Below, piece after piece: positions 43,813 to 55,596 of a DNA stretch of 64,000 bases (position 1 is its first letter; the number at the start of each line of letters is the position of its first letter). The translations under genes were made by a program, and so were the position numbers. Below the pieces are notes generated by a model. That model saw nothing but the letters and a program-made list of their open reading frames with translations, did no database searches and was not told the DNA's origin. Source of the DNA: Blastobasis lacticolella (taxonomy: Eukaryota; Arthropoda; Insecta; Lepidoptera; Blastobasidae); assembly GCA_905147135.1 (NCBI GenBank), contig LR990042.1:15243545-15307544 (forward strand), in the 5' to 3' direction.

Positions 43813-45169
43813 CTTATGCGAAGGCCAACAAAATAGTAATTTGATCTTTTATGGAATCGCGTTTTAGATTATGCATTCAATATTGCACGATGGTACCTCA
43901 AGGATACTGGTTAACCTTTTCCCTCAGTTCAAATTATTTGGTCCGAGCTTTTACCTATGTGCAACACATTGCTTTTACGCATGACTTTGACGGCAGAAAT
44001 GTTTTATAAGTAGTAAATGTTGTAAACATGAACAGAGCGTGGGTGAAAGCCCCTGAGCCCCTATATTTTATTTACAACATATAAACTAACATAAAAAGAA
44101 AAATAAATTAACTTCCTTAAAATATGTAAAAAGTTTAAGCCCTGTGGAAGCGTACCCAAGATGCTGGCAGCATTACCTCTCTGAATAGCAATGCTTATTC
44201 TTTGTGCTTATTTTTATATTTATAATGTTAGCGGTCAAACCCGACATCAAGCCAAACTGGCTTATCCTGTGCACATTAGGGTACGTCCGTTCCTGTCTTT
44301 ACAGTATTCAAACCGTCGTTCTTAAGAGACTCCGTATCTATTTAAACGTTGTACCACAATTTTGATTTGGACCGCAACCACCACTAGGTTATCTCACAAA
44401 GGATACAGTCAAAGGCCAGCATGTCAAGATTTTTTTCTACAGGGTATATACTCTGTAGGGTAGGGGTAGGGTAGGGTGTATCCTCTAGCCAGTACGACAC
44501 CAAACTAGTGTCGCAGATGTCCAAGGCGGCGGTAATCACTCATCATCAGGGCTCAAGTCCACTATTTATAATTATCTCTCAATTCGATTGATTACAAGTA
44601 GATTGTTTACAGCTCGAGACAAATTGTGTATTCTGCAAAAACTTTCTTGAACTAGTTATGCACTTATGCTCTTATATTGTACCTTCCGCCGTCTCGACTT
44701 CCTCGGGTATTAGCCTGTCACTAGTCCTTGATTCGGAGAGAAGTAACAAAAACCAGCTTTTGATAGCGACTTCGTCCGCGAAGAGAATATTTTTCATTCT
44801 CTTTTATTTCCCATACCATGTTATTACTCTCCAGTGAGTCCAAACTTAGGTACGTCACAGATATTCCAAAACAACGAGCAACAGTGCCAATCAATTATCG
44901 TTAACAACATAAACTTGTTTATTTGAACAAACATAGCTGTACTAAAGCCCGATTGCACTGAATTTAGGCGATGGCACCTCAAGATCGGTGTTATAAAGTT
45001 AAAGTGACTTGGCGAGTTAAGTTTTTATCTAAGGTTGGTGATTGGTGCAATGCTTTTCCTGTTTGGTATATCTGAAATCAACTTAGGCGTCGCTTGGGCG
45101 TTTAGTTTAGTCCAAACGGACATTAGTTCGTATGCGGCACGCCATTTTTATTTATTTAATTCATATTGT
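43813..45169. other. intergenic, repeat fragments
   Basis: Holds a short TAGGGTAGGGG array at 44450-44485, a GACTTCGTCCGCGAAGAG repeat end at 44768 and a MITE fragment (GCCCGATTGCACTGAATTTA at 44949) also seen at 7077. No gene seen. Confidence 0.5.
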
Positions 45170-45212
45170 AGTGAAGGAAATCCGAGAACACCCCTGCGAA
45201 GCCAGGGCGGGT
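45170..45212 (+). repeat. Helitron 3' end remnant
   Basis: TGCGAAGCCAGGGCGGGTTG then CTAG followed by T, matching the end of the Helitron at 58755-59500 (GAAGCCGGGGCGGGCCGC then CTAG). Confidence 0.6.
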
Positions 45213-45792
45213 TGCTAGTTTATAGTAAAATAAATAAATATGCTTGGAAAAATTCACATATAATTTAATTCAAGATTATAGGAAGCTTACAATATTCATT
45301 TGGGTAACGTTGGTATCTACTAGGCCAGTTATAGTATCTGACCAGCAGTGGCTAGTGTTATTTATTGGTAGTAGTTAGTTAGTAAGTTGGCCTGTTAGCT
45401 CCCCACGGGATATCGTTGCCATTTGATATCAAATCAAGCTGTATCAAATCAAGTTCCTCAAAACATGGACTAATCCTCCTACAAAACCTTTAATTGTAAC
45501 GAAAAAGGATTTCGCTAAGGACTAAACTAGTAGGTTCAGGTTTAAATTGTCATTGACGGAAAATTAAATTTATCATTATCGTCATTTATAGTATATAAAT
45601 GACGTTAATGTCTACTGCTTCTATTTCGATACTGTCTGCTATTTCATCAATAATTATTGCAGCGTTATCGCAAGTATTGTCATAGATATTGTGAAAATAT
45701 CTATAAATATAACTTATATTCTACCTTATTTCAAGAAAAACAAGAATTTTTTTATAAAAGTAAAAGAATATAGGTGCACACGAACAATAAAC

Positions 45793-46291
45793 ATGTCTTT
45801 GTCTGAAGATGTGTCAGAAACAATATCAGCCGTCAACTCTTTCCAGGCAGAAAGTAACAAAAATATATCACCGTATATTGAAACGATAAAAGAGTTCGAA
45901 ATGGCGGGAGAGCAGGATTCTCTAAATAATTTTCCTTATGAACCAGAATAAAGGTTGTGCAGGAATTTTTTCATGCAAATGTCTAGAAAAGGCAGAGACG
46001 AAGTTCGATTCCACATTTATTTCGTTCGCTGCCGACATAATATTTAAAAAAATACACTTGTAAACGTAACCTAATCTCAATTTCAGCCATTTGAAAGCTG
46101 TCCTAAATAGTTTCGATCCCGAGAATCGTGGATGGCTGACTGTAAATCAGGTAAGGCGTTTGTATTCCACTCTTGGAGTACAAAACTGTACCATATGTGC
46201 CTGTGAGGATAAAATTCTCTGCGATGTAATCTTGGAGCAAGATCTACATGATTTATTGTCGCTTGATATGGAAGATTCGTCTGCAGAATAA
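45793..46291 (+). CDS. possible small EF-hand-like gene, exon structure uncertain
   Basis: The last exon, from acceptor ATTTCAG (starts 46087) to the stop at 46291, reads HLKAVLNSFDPENRGWLTVN then QVRRLYSTLGV and an acidic tail ILEQDLHDLLSLDMEDSSAE. DPENRGWLTVNQ is a degenerate 12-residue EF-hand loop (Asp1, Gly6, hydrophobic 8, but Gln instead of Glu at 12) followed by a helix with LG, as in EFCAB10-like proteins. The upstream frame starting at 45793 (MSLSEDVSETISAVNS) may be the first coding exon. A phase-2 donor is needed, and CC-GTATAT at 45871 or GA-GTTCGA further on would fit, but neither is strong. Calcium binding is doubtful. Confidence 0.5.
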
Positions 46292-46382
46292 CATTTGATT
46301 GTAATAAATAATCAACAATTTCTTAACGAACCGTATCGGTTTACAAATATTTGTTTCAAACTAAACTCGCGTTCTTTACACA

Positions 46383-46545
46383 TATTATTATATTAGACGG
46401 GACTTGGACGCGACGTACCTTTATGATTTGTTTTCCCGACGTTTCGGAGTCGTCTCGTGACCACGGTGGGTCTAACCCTACCGAAACGTCGGGAAAACAA
46501 ATCATAAAGGTACGTCGCGTCCAAGTCCCGTCTAATATAATAATA
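46383..46545. mobile_element. MITE with 65-bp perfect inverted arms
   Basis: Arms 46383-46447 and 46481-46545 are exact complements (TATTAGACGGGACTTGGACG to TTTTCCCGACGTTTCGG) with a 33-nt centre. Typical lepidopteran foldback. It sits just after the EF-hand-like exon. Confidence 0.9.
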
Positions 46546-46989
46546 AATTTCTTAACGAATTTAGAATGTTTGTACCTGTCTATTATTATGGTGCCGATAT
46601 TATATTTTGTAATACATTTTTTATTACAGGTACTTTTATATAAGTAGATTATAATTTTGTTATATTTTTGTTTATTAGTATCTATTTTCATCTTGTTACG
46701 ATATTACTATAATTTAGAATCGTTTTTATGTTTTGTTTAGGTTATATTGTTGATGTAGACCACCATTTTGTTAATATTTTTCCTTGTTTCCAAGATATTT
46801 TCAATTTTCCTTTGTAATCAATGGACTAGACAAGGTATTGGGTGTAACTAAAGAACAACGAGTAAAAGACAATTAAACAATGGTATTTACAATTTAATCT
46901 AATGAATAGGCATGTAAATATTACATACAAGTTCATAATTTAATTCCTACTATTTACACTTTCCCTTGGAAGGGAAACATCGAAACTAT

Positions 46990-47676
46990 TTAACCGAGTA
47001 GTGAGGCGATTACCGCTGAGGGTACACTGCCTCCGGGGCCTTGCTCGATGGTTGGCTGGAAGCCGTTCTCGTCTGCGATATAAGTCACCGTGTACAGCAC
47101 GCCATCGGGGCCAACCCAGGAATACTGGCCACGGACCGTGAGCGCCTCGTTCTCAGTACCTTGGTTCTTCAACTGCCCCTGCTCTTCGTGTTTGGTGCCG
47201 TCAGACAACTCGTACCTGTGAATGTAAATCATTAATCTTGGTACGCCTTTGGGTCCTCAATGGTATTAGTAAATCAATGCATCATCGTCACATCAACTGC
47301 AGGACACCCGTGGCCAGATATCGACCTCCCACTGAAGTGTTACTATTACTCCATAATGCTACGTGCCTCCCATATCCATCTGCTTCCCATATAATGTTTA
47401 TAATAGGTCCTTTTTCGCGTGGAAACCGTTTTACGGTACGCCGCCGGGTTATGTTAGTAATACTGACCCATAATTGTAACTATCCAATCCATGATCAGTA
47501 TCGTAACGAAGGATTTGCACGTCTTGTTGGCTCTGGGGCGCCGCCGCCGCGACCGCGACCAACGCGAGTACCAAGAACTGAAAATAACCAACATTACAAG
47601 TTTTCAACTCTTAGTTGCTGTATGTTCACAAACACTGCATTCCAGAAGGTCACTGCACTGTACCGACCAGTTTCAT
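46990..47676 (-). CDS. RR-1 cuticular protein, gene 4 (compact, three exons)
   Basis: Secreted larval-type cuticle protein of 114 residues. Exons on the minus strand: 47676-47668 (MKL), 47577-47468 (acceptor TTTTCAG, phase-2 end) and 47215-46990 (acceptor TTCACAG). The signal peptide is MKLFLVLALVAVAAA. A short linker QQDVQILRYDTDHGLD is followed by a textbook RR-1 domain: YNYGYELSDGTKHEEQGQL, VRGQYSWVGPDGVLYTV and TYIADENGFQPTIEQGPGG. The end SVPSAVIASLLG is common in lepidopteran RR-1 proteins. Introns are only 90 and 252 nt. The first donor GTCGGT is weak, but the phase and signal peptide support it. It lacks the CG ending of genes 1-3. Confidence 0.87.
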
Positions 47677-47723
47677 GATTGAGTTTTTGTTCGTCGACTG
47701 GCCTTCCCAAAGCACACCCGGTG

Positions 47724-47757
47724 TATGAGCTGTTGTGCATACGAGTGCTCTTTTATG
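47724..47757 (-). promoter_or_regulatory. core promoter of cuticle gene 4
   Basis: CATAAAAG on the minus strand (47750-47757) lies 30 nt before an initiator-like GCTCATA with +1 at 47726. The leader is about 50 nt. Confidence 0.6.
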
Positions 47758-49114
47758 TTGTACTATCGATTCTTTTAATGGTTGATTGCAACATGCGGCG
47801 CGGGGTTTCTTTCCATGTCGAAGCTTTAGATGCAGTGGGGTCTAACGCCGCCAAAACAATCGCAGACGCTGGCCGAACGCTCGTACCGAGCATCAGTCGT
47901 ACGTAAACACAACATGACCACATGCAACTCTTGCGAAGTAACACAGGCGATGGCACAAATGTCAATGTTAATAGGGATTACAAAAGGTAATAATCTTCGC
48001 TTCTATCCAGACAATAAGCTGTTATTAAACGTTTATCAAGAAATTTATTTGTGTGCAATACGACAAATTATAATGAATCACTTTATTATTGTAGGTATTG
48101 ACTAACAGTATTAAAAGCAACTGTAGGTCAATATGTATTATATATATCTACGTAGGTATTTTAAAGCTTATATTTTTAGGTTCATTCATTGGCGTTATGT
48201 TCGCCGTTCCTAAATCGAACAAGTTTATGAATTTATAAGGTTATTAAAAAACATTGACCTTACCATATTGACATTTAATTATATAATCGAATTAATTTGA
48301 ATATATTTAAGACTTCGTTTTATAAAGTTGTTGTTTACCTTCGAACGCGAATCGTTCAATGCACTCAGTGCTAAAATAGTGGGAGTTCAATAAGAGCATT
48401 GTCCATTACCTACTCCATACTTGCCAATGCACTCGCTTCAAACTAGAGTGCCGTAGTCTCTACTCGATGAATAAGAATCGCTTATTATGCTAACATAACC
48501 TAACTACTTAATACTTACAAAGTTGCTTGCACATTGTTGTGAAATTCTCTGATACTCTACGTCACACAAACTAATAAAAGCAACCTGAAAATATAAGCAA
48601 AAATGATTGCAGGGTTAGTTGTTGTAATTGTGTTGTTGTTGTTTGTGAGTTATTTTACCCAATTAATAGGCAAGTGAATGTTAAATGTTTTATGATGATT
48701 ATTGTGGTTTTTAGAAACATTATACTATTAAACTATGAAACGATGTGTGTCACCAGCGACAAAAGTTACATCATATTGTTTGGTTTTGCGTTTGTCTCAA
48801 CTGCTGCAGTACTTACTAACGCTTTCTATATAAATATATCTGATGTAACTCAATGTGTCGGAACCAATAGTGTTCGGGTGAGTACCGACAGCGATAGGGT
48901 GGAGAATTCGGAGAAACAATTGTTTTGTTATGCAACATTTCTTGAGATAAACTTTTAGTTCAGCATGAAGGATAGTAGGGGATACAGTACCTACCTATAT
49001 TATTATTACAAGCGAATGACAGTATAATGAGTAGAGAAGAGCCAGATACAGGCATCTATCAGTTGTTTTGACAACTGCTTGCCTGCTTAATAAAAATAAT
49101 TTAATTCCACCAAT
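47758..49114. other. intergenic, no gene seen
   Basis: Upstream region of gene 4. No exon or known repeat recognised. A 24-codon hydrophobic frame at 48603 is too short to call. Confidence 0.4.
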
Positions 49115-49200
49115 GGTTGAATAAATGGATGATGGGGCAGTAAAGCTCTAGAGTGACGACCACGTACCGGAAGACGCAGCATGGGTGGGACGCATGCATT
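49115..49200 (+). pseudogene. RTE-like LINE fragment
   Basis: One frame reads SDDHVPEDAAWVGRMH after an in-frame stop, matching the SGDHVPDDSA end seen in the RT remnant at 61440-61790. Confidence 0.45.
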
Positions 49201-50599
49201 TAAAGTATTTTCAATTTTAAAAAGCCTTAGCCGCAGCGTCCGCGCGGTTCCTATAGCACCCAAATGCTTTGTAATCAGCAGCCCGCGTTCCGCACAAGTA
49301 AATGGTGCGAAACTTTTTCATTGCGTGTAATGTCTAGAACCTTCCTTAGCTAAAACTATGTTTTCTTATTCTAGTTATACAACATCGGGCCCTCGCTGAA
49401 GACGATGATGATTACATGACAATAGTACTATTCCTTCCAGAAACGGAATGTTAGCTCTTCGTAAGGTTATGGGAATCGCCAATCAGTTCAAAAGTCTAAG
49501 CATCAGGCAACACGGCCTTTACCATATTCAATTGGACGACCCTATTCCGAAGATGATGCATTTCATTATATTAGAACAATAAAACAGTTCTTATTTGCTG
49601 AGAAATAAAGCTCATTTACAATGAAACATTCTTACTTATATTAATAAGTGTACAAACCTCTGACGTTAGGTCAATAATCACGTGGAAAAGGCCAAGGTTT
49701 TACATTTTGCGCTGAATAATTTGTAGGCAATTGGTTTTTGATGGGTGTTTTAGATGGATTTCTTCATTCCGCACGCACAACACGCTACGTGAGAGAATCC
49801 TAATGTTCCGTTCCTGTGTTAATCTAGGAGTTATATTTGAACACAAAAATATGACTTACTAGCTTTTACCCACGACTTCGTTCGCGCAAAATTCCGTTAT
49901 TACGTTCCGGCCCCGTTCCTGCGGGAATATTGAATTTCGGGATAAATTATAACCCATATAAATTATAAAATTATATCCTGGGCTATAATAGTTTTTACGT
50001 GAAACAACAAATACCATGATTCCTTGCAAACTTTTGCATTCATATAGTAGTCTCAGTAGGAGAACTATGAATTTGAAAATCTACTAAAATCATTATAGTG
50101 ATTTTCTAATGAGATATCTATATCATTTATTTGTATTGAGAATTTCAAACCACCACAAGGCGACGACATTCAACCAAGGTTTGTAAAGACGTGCAATCAA
50201 CAGTTAGGTTCTATAAAATGACACAATGAGATTATATACTACTAAAGTGGTATAATACTATATTACCGAATAGTGTGAATAGAATAATTAAATAAGATTA
50301 GTGTTATCTGACGTTTGACACGTCGTCCAGCTGGTTACCGTTACGCCATGTCATCAACGGAAGATGACCCCTGACATGTTGCTCATTTTCCATAAAATAT
50401 AATTTCTGCTTGATAACGTGGTTTATGATCTCTAATCTAGGCCCGTTCCATTTAACACCACTAGCTTCCACTTTGAGATATTAATTAACTATCTAATAGC
50501 TTTTAATCGCGACTTAGTCCCAAATATTCAAAAGATCCTCCTGATGAATCCAGGACGATAAAACAGAAAGAAAGAGCGAAAATTTTCGTTTTTGAAATG

Positions 50600-50770
50600 T
50601 GGTGCTAGAGGCTTATGCTGCAAATACCATTCATCGCATGCTGAACCAACGTGTCTATTCTTTATATATTCTATACAAGGCTGTCGACTATCTGCTTCCG
50701 GCGAATAGTCACATATTTCGGACACGTTGCTCGCAGAAGCGACCTTCAGCAATGAAGATGCCGATTTGGA
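50600..50770 (+). pseudogene. RTE-like LINE fragment
   Basis: The frame through 50685-50755 reads LSTICFRRIVTYFGHVARRS, the conserved ..R.L..FGHi.RR block of RTE-like RT C-termini, followed by a stop. Flanks are unrecognisable. Confidence 0.6.
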
Positions 50771-51539
50771 AGAAATACAAAAGACACAAATTTTCATAGA
50801 ACTATTGCATACAAAATTTAGACTAGATTCAATGTTTCTCCGTCAGTCAGCCCTGACGTTGGCGGTCGAACCAAGCTACGCCAATAAAATGCTTGACATA
50901 CCTTTGCGTGCGTTACTTTGCACTGTAGTTGATAACTTTCATTGATAGAGCTACTTGACCGACATTAACGCTGCCTATGACTCCCTCGGGTCGGAATTGT
51001 AAGCGAGAGGTATCGAGTTCGATGACCAATACCATCACTTCCGACGATCAACTGTTGGACCCTGGTCACAACACCCGGCCAGGTGGTACCCTTTTCTACC
51101 TTCTCTCCATCTTCGCTTGCCAACATTGGCGGCTACCATTATCCTGCACCGCCAAAATCTCATCATCTTTCTCATACGCCGGTTACGCCATCGTGACCCT
51201 TCTGGTGTTGCGGATGTCCAGCGGCGGTGATCGCTTACTATCAAGAAACCTGGGTCTCAAGTACACAGATTTACTACTAATGGCTAGATCGAATTGTAAT
51301 TGGTTGGCGAACGCTGCTCAATCGCAGTTTCACACGTTTTTGGTATTCTGCTACTAATAAAAGACTAATCAAATTCGATTGGTGTCAAAATCGTAGCTCA
51401 ATTCGATTGTAACTTAAAACGGTCTTCTCCTCTTATTTGACAAGGATCTTCATTGCGAACAATTTAATTTACGTAAAATAAAACACGAAAAATAAATAAA
51501 TTAAAGCTAATTAATTGTGCAAATTTAATTATTCAGAAG

Positions 51540-51790
51540 TGACCGGAAAAGAAATGACTGGCTCAGAGAACAAAACCAAGTTGAGATGTCATCAAATATA
51601 TAACGAAGCTGAAGTGGCAATGGGCTAGTCATATCGCTAGAAAAACGTCCACAGGTAAGACCTCAGATGCGCCGGTATGATGAAATTAAGAAAACAGCTG
51701 GTGTGGAATGGTTAAAAACAGCACAAAACCGAAAACGATAGAAGATATTTAAAGAGAAAATGGCTGTACCGTAGAGGTTAATAATGGCTA
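51540..51790 (+). pseudogene. RTE-like LINE fragment
   Basis: Across frame shifts it reads KLKWQWASHIARKTS, RWYDEIKKTAGVEW and QNRKRW, the RT C-terminal block W.GH..R and RW.D.i......W.... Confidence 0.65.
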
Positions 51791-51821
51791 AAAAGAAGAA
51801 AAACAAAATATTTATGATCGT

Positions 51822-52190
51822 GGACAAATTCACACAGCGCCATCTAGCCCCAAACTAAGCAAATCTTGTACTATGTACTAGATATGGTGCTAGATAACTG
51901 ATAAAAAATAAAAAATAATCATCTTAGCGTTAATGTCCCGGTTGTGCTCTCGAGGACGAGGGCCCGGGGTCCGCCTTGACCCTGATCCAGGATTTGGCCA
52001 GATGGCTTATGGTACAAATTCAGTTGCCTTAATTTGCAGGTTTCATCACGATGTTTTCCCTCACCGTAAGAACATCTTTTAGATTTCAACTAATGAACAT
52101 AACTCAGAAATGAGTCATTGGTACATGGCCGCAGCGGGATTCGAACCCGGTACCTCTCGATACTCAATCGCCCAGCCACCGACGCTTATA
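51822..52190 (-). repeat. SINE family B fragment next to reversed SINE family A
   Basis: 51822-51905 has GGACAAATTCACACAGCGCC as in family B. 51918-52187 is family A on the minus strand, with GGGTTCGAATCCCGC and GAGAGGTACC in the head. Confidence 0.75.
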
Positions 52191-52734
52191 CCGGCTGATA
52201 AATGATCTGATATCGCACTGATATATCAGCAGGTATGTGTCGCAATGTTCAAATATGATCACATAGTGACGAGGTCCCCAGGCACATCTCTGTCATTTTA
52301 ATTTGGCATGGCCATTGCTTAATGGCGTGATTTGTGGGTGCAACTGCAAATGCCTTCGGCCATGGGAAAGGCTTGTCTCAATTGTAATAGCTATCAGATC
52401 CTACTAAGATCCAGATAGCTTGCGATTGTGTGCGAAACAAACGATTTAGTTATATTATATAACGCCTATTGTGTCGATGTATGGCCCCGGTACAGTTTGG
52501 GCGTGATCAATAAATATTGGTCGCTGCTGAACAATGCGTGTGTAACAAACTGTGTCATAATACATTACATTACAGTTGCGTCAAAATTAATTAAGTGCCA
52601 TCTCACTTTTTAGCGGAGACAATTAAACCCAGTGTGTCACGTTACTAGGACTGACACCATTGTATAATACCTATACCGAAGTTCGAATCAAGTTCACTGC
52701 ACTCTGCCACTTCCACTCAACCTAGGGCCGGTGC

Positions 52735-53015
52735 CGCATCGGCCGAAAACGCCAAGCGCAAATATATTTGTCTGAGCAGGGATTATAAATCTGCGCCGTT
52801 TAATGGAAAAATTTGGGCCGTGGGGACCAAGCGCACATACCCATACATAGCCAGACAGGCGCACATAGCCATACAGGGAGATAGCCAAGCACCTGGTCGA
52901 TGCATCTAATGGCCAGCCAGAAAGCTGAACTCTACTTCGGCCAGAGAATTAGCCTCGCTATGCAGTGGGGTAATGCGGTCAGCCTTCTGGGCACTTATCC
53001 GGATACTGGGGATTA
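52735..53015. repeat. dispersed repeat related to 42375-42660
   Basis: CGCCAAGCGCAAATATATTTG, GCCGTGGGGACC, GCCAGCCAGAAAGCTG and TTAGCCTCGCTATGCAG resemble the complement of the repeat in intron 1 of gene 3. CACATAGCCATACA-like units at 52835-52880 are a small tandem repeat. Confidence 0.5.
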
Positions 53016-53302
53016 CGGACAATTTTTTTATTTTTATATACCTAAGCTTAGTTTTTGGGTATTTTTATGTGTATAATATATTTGATACCATATTTTTTAT
53101 ATAATGTAAATATTGTAATTATCTCTTTTAAAGTAAGTTCACTGCCTACACAATAAATTATAGCAACTTTGATACACTAAAATACATTATAAAACAAAAA
53201 ACGAGGAAGAGGAAGAGCAGCCGAATGTTCTTATTAATAATTTCGCAATAAAATCGAGACCACAAGATCAACTTCAAAGAACGCATACTAATGCATCGCG
53301 CA

Positions 53303-53458
53303 TTAGAACGACGCGACGACCCTGTCGAGTTCGTCTTCCGTGAAGCAGAGCAGCATGAGGCAGAACACTCGACGTCGGTCCAGGTGACTCACGTAATTCA
53401 TGGAACTGTAGTAGTTGTCTTCCTCAGGCGAGTACCGGTCCAGGTCCACAGAACACAC
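53303..53458 (-). CDS. probable terminal exon of an unrecognised gene
   Basis: After acceptor TTTCAAACAG the frame reads VCSVDLDRYSPEEDNYY, SSMNYVSHLDRRRVFCLML and CFTEDELDRVVASF, then TAA. Amino acid composition and the clean acceptor argue for a real exon in phase 0. I do not recognise the family. It could belong with the exons at 54370-55157 if the last of those uses an internal phase-0 donor before its stop, but that is not shown. Confidence 0.4.
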   Translation of the reverse strand: MCSVDLDRYSPEEDNYYSSMNYVSHLDRRRVFCLMLLCFTEDELDRVVASF

Positions 53459-54369
53459 CTGTTTGAAACCAGCACTGTTGAGAATACGTAGAAATACGTC
53501 TCTGACACGTCATAGTGTAAGACTGGCTACATGGTAGTATACTCGTATATATACATATGTGGATAGGTACACATGGTGTTGTCCATTAATAAAGCGAATG
53601 TTTTGATGGAAATATTAATCTACCTAGTTATTATTTGTTTGGTAACCGGTAAAAACTTATAAAACTTTACTGATTAACGCAATATCGCCTATAATGCAAC
53701 GTTGATAGTCGCGCCACATTGTAATTCCATTTATGGGTGGAATGTGAAATAGCCAAACACTCAATCTGCGTGTTACAATCTAAGTTAGTCTTAATTTATT
53801 GTCTTCTAGGGCCAAAGTTCATTGAGCCGAGTTACGAATTCCAAACTATCGCATAAAGCCATCGTCTTTCTGTTACCTAATAGAAACCAGTTTTCGAAAC
53901 ATGACGGACCAGTAAAAAGAGGGTCAAGTGCGGTCCAAACATTTTACAATGTTCCGCAAATATTTTAGAAGAAAACGACACATCCCAAGCTGATTAAGTG
54001 CCTATTTATTTAAATTATATAATCGTATACAGAAGCAACATTTGCATTTTCTTAACATTTGGTAAATTTAGTCTCATGCGAATAGTTACAATGAGCGTGT
54101 GACTGAGACGACCCCAAAATAGTCGGGCAACTTGTAGACAAGTCTGATGTAAATTCCCACCGTAACATAACAATTTCGATGGTTTAATAACCGAGTAATA
54201 AGTTCTACATAGCATTCGAGTTCTTGATTTTATCTTAAGTGAAAAATTTGTACTATAATCATCTGGTACTTGAAGTTAAGTTATGGCATATAGAGCTGCT
54301 GATCTCGCAAATATGATAAATAAGTTGGCCTTTTAGTAAATTAATTTACTTCTAGGGTGGAAGAGTCTA
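53459..54369. other. intron or intergenic, no feature seen
   Basis: No repeat or exon that I can support. Confidence 0.4.
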
Positions 54370-55157
54370 TCAAACTTCCTCACTATCTGCATGGTCTACT
54401 GGTTGACTGGAAGATAAAGCCTTAATGGCTTTAAGTCTGCCAATTGTGTTGTTGTGCAATAAAGTGCGATTTACCCCGTTGTGGGAGTCGGTTCCATACA
54501 CACCAGATGGGATGCACAAACGGCGCAGATGGGAAATAGTTTCATTGATCATCGTATTCTTAGCCTTTTTGTTATTTCGTAATATATCCTTTATTTCGTA
54601 CCGGGTGAATGAAATTCGATCTGTGGCATACGCTACGCCCGTAAAGCGTAATATAACATCAGGGTTGATAGGAGCGAGTTTGAGTAACAATTGTGAAGTT
54701 GCAGTGTTGCCAGCCAGGGCAACATGCCCCGGGAATTAAGAAACGCGGCAACGCGGTTCATAGGCAGCAAGCATACACTTTCCATCAGGTAGTCCGCGTG
54801 CCTGTTTGTCCATCTAATAACGTAATAAAAGTAACTACGTCGTAGGATATATAGAGTCAGAGTGCTTTATAAAAATTACACATATAATATTTACCTTTCT
54901 CATACCTTGTTCATAGCAGGCCAGTTCTTCGAAATGAGTATTTAGCCTATGCTTCGGGTTTTTGAAATAGCTCTTTATTTCGCCATAGCGACCTAAATAC
55001 TGCAAGGATGAAATTAAGGTTTTTATTGGTCTAATAGATTAATATTTGATTAATAAAAATTGTCGTTTATGATACCTCAGGGTCTACTGAACCGCTCCTT
55101 CTAACTGTGTCCTGTGGGAATTCACTTGGGAATATTCTCCTTAGTTCCACATCTTCG
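54370..55157 (-). CDS. unrecognised gene, last three exons
   Basis: Three minus-strand exons join in phase: 55157-55076 (acceptor AATATTGCAG, donor GTATCA; EDVELRRIFPSEFPQDTVRR then SGSVDPE), 54999-54906 (acceptor CATCCTTGCAG, donor GTATGAG; YLGRYGEIKSYFKNPKHRL then NTHFEELACYEQ) and 54620-54370 (acceptor GCCACAG; DRISFTRYEIKDILRN, ETISHLRRLCIPSGVYG, LLHNNTIGRLKAIKA, stop). The phases 0, 1 and the split GAT codon agree without adjustment. The first exon begins in phase 2, so more exons lie upstream. No signal peptide or membrane segment is visible. The product is basic and helical in character. I cannot name the family. Confidence 0.6.
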
Positions 55158-55375
55158 CTGCAATATTAAGTTATTTGAAGGTATGTAAGTGGAAATTACT
55201 AGGATAATTTAAAATTACTGTCGATGCACGGCACCACTCACTATGTGTAAATAACAGCAACAGTTCGCTCGATTAGGGTGAGGACCTATAATCGAAAGGT
55301 ATCAAATTATACTTAATACAAGTTTCCGCAATTTGTACTGAGAAATGAGACTAATAAACTAGTAACTGAAGCTCC

Positions 55376-55596
55376 GATTTGGCTGCAGCAAACCAACCAA
55401 CCGTCAGTTGCATTCTATACTAATCCTTACAATGCACAAAATAAAGTCGCTTTTGGATTCATTCGGATGCGTAGGCAAGACGACCTTGGTCGGACATCCG
55501 ACCACGTCCCCAGCACCTAAAAGCGACTTAATTTTTTACTGCGTAAGGATTAGTAACAACTGCAACTGACGGTTGGTCGGCTCCAGCCAAAATGGA
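55376..55596. mobile_element. foldback MITE
   Basis: Arms of about 75 bp: ATTTGGCTGCAGCAAACC, ACCAACCGTCAGTTGCA, ACTAATCCTTAC and AAGTCGCTTTT, each facing its complement at 55525-55596. Confidence 0.85.

Noticed and set aside
48603..48677. Short hydrophobic frame starting MIAGLVVVIVLLLF
   Set aside because: Looks like a signal anchor but has only 24 codons and no downstream exon that I could link.
50977..51357. 126-codon frame
   Set aside because: No domain, no splice context and a shadow frame on the opposite strand; not supported as a gene.
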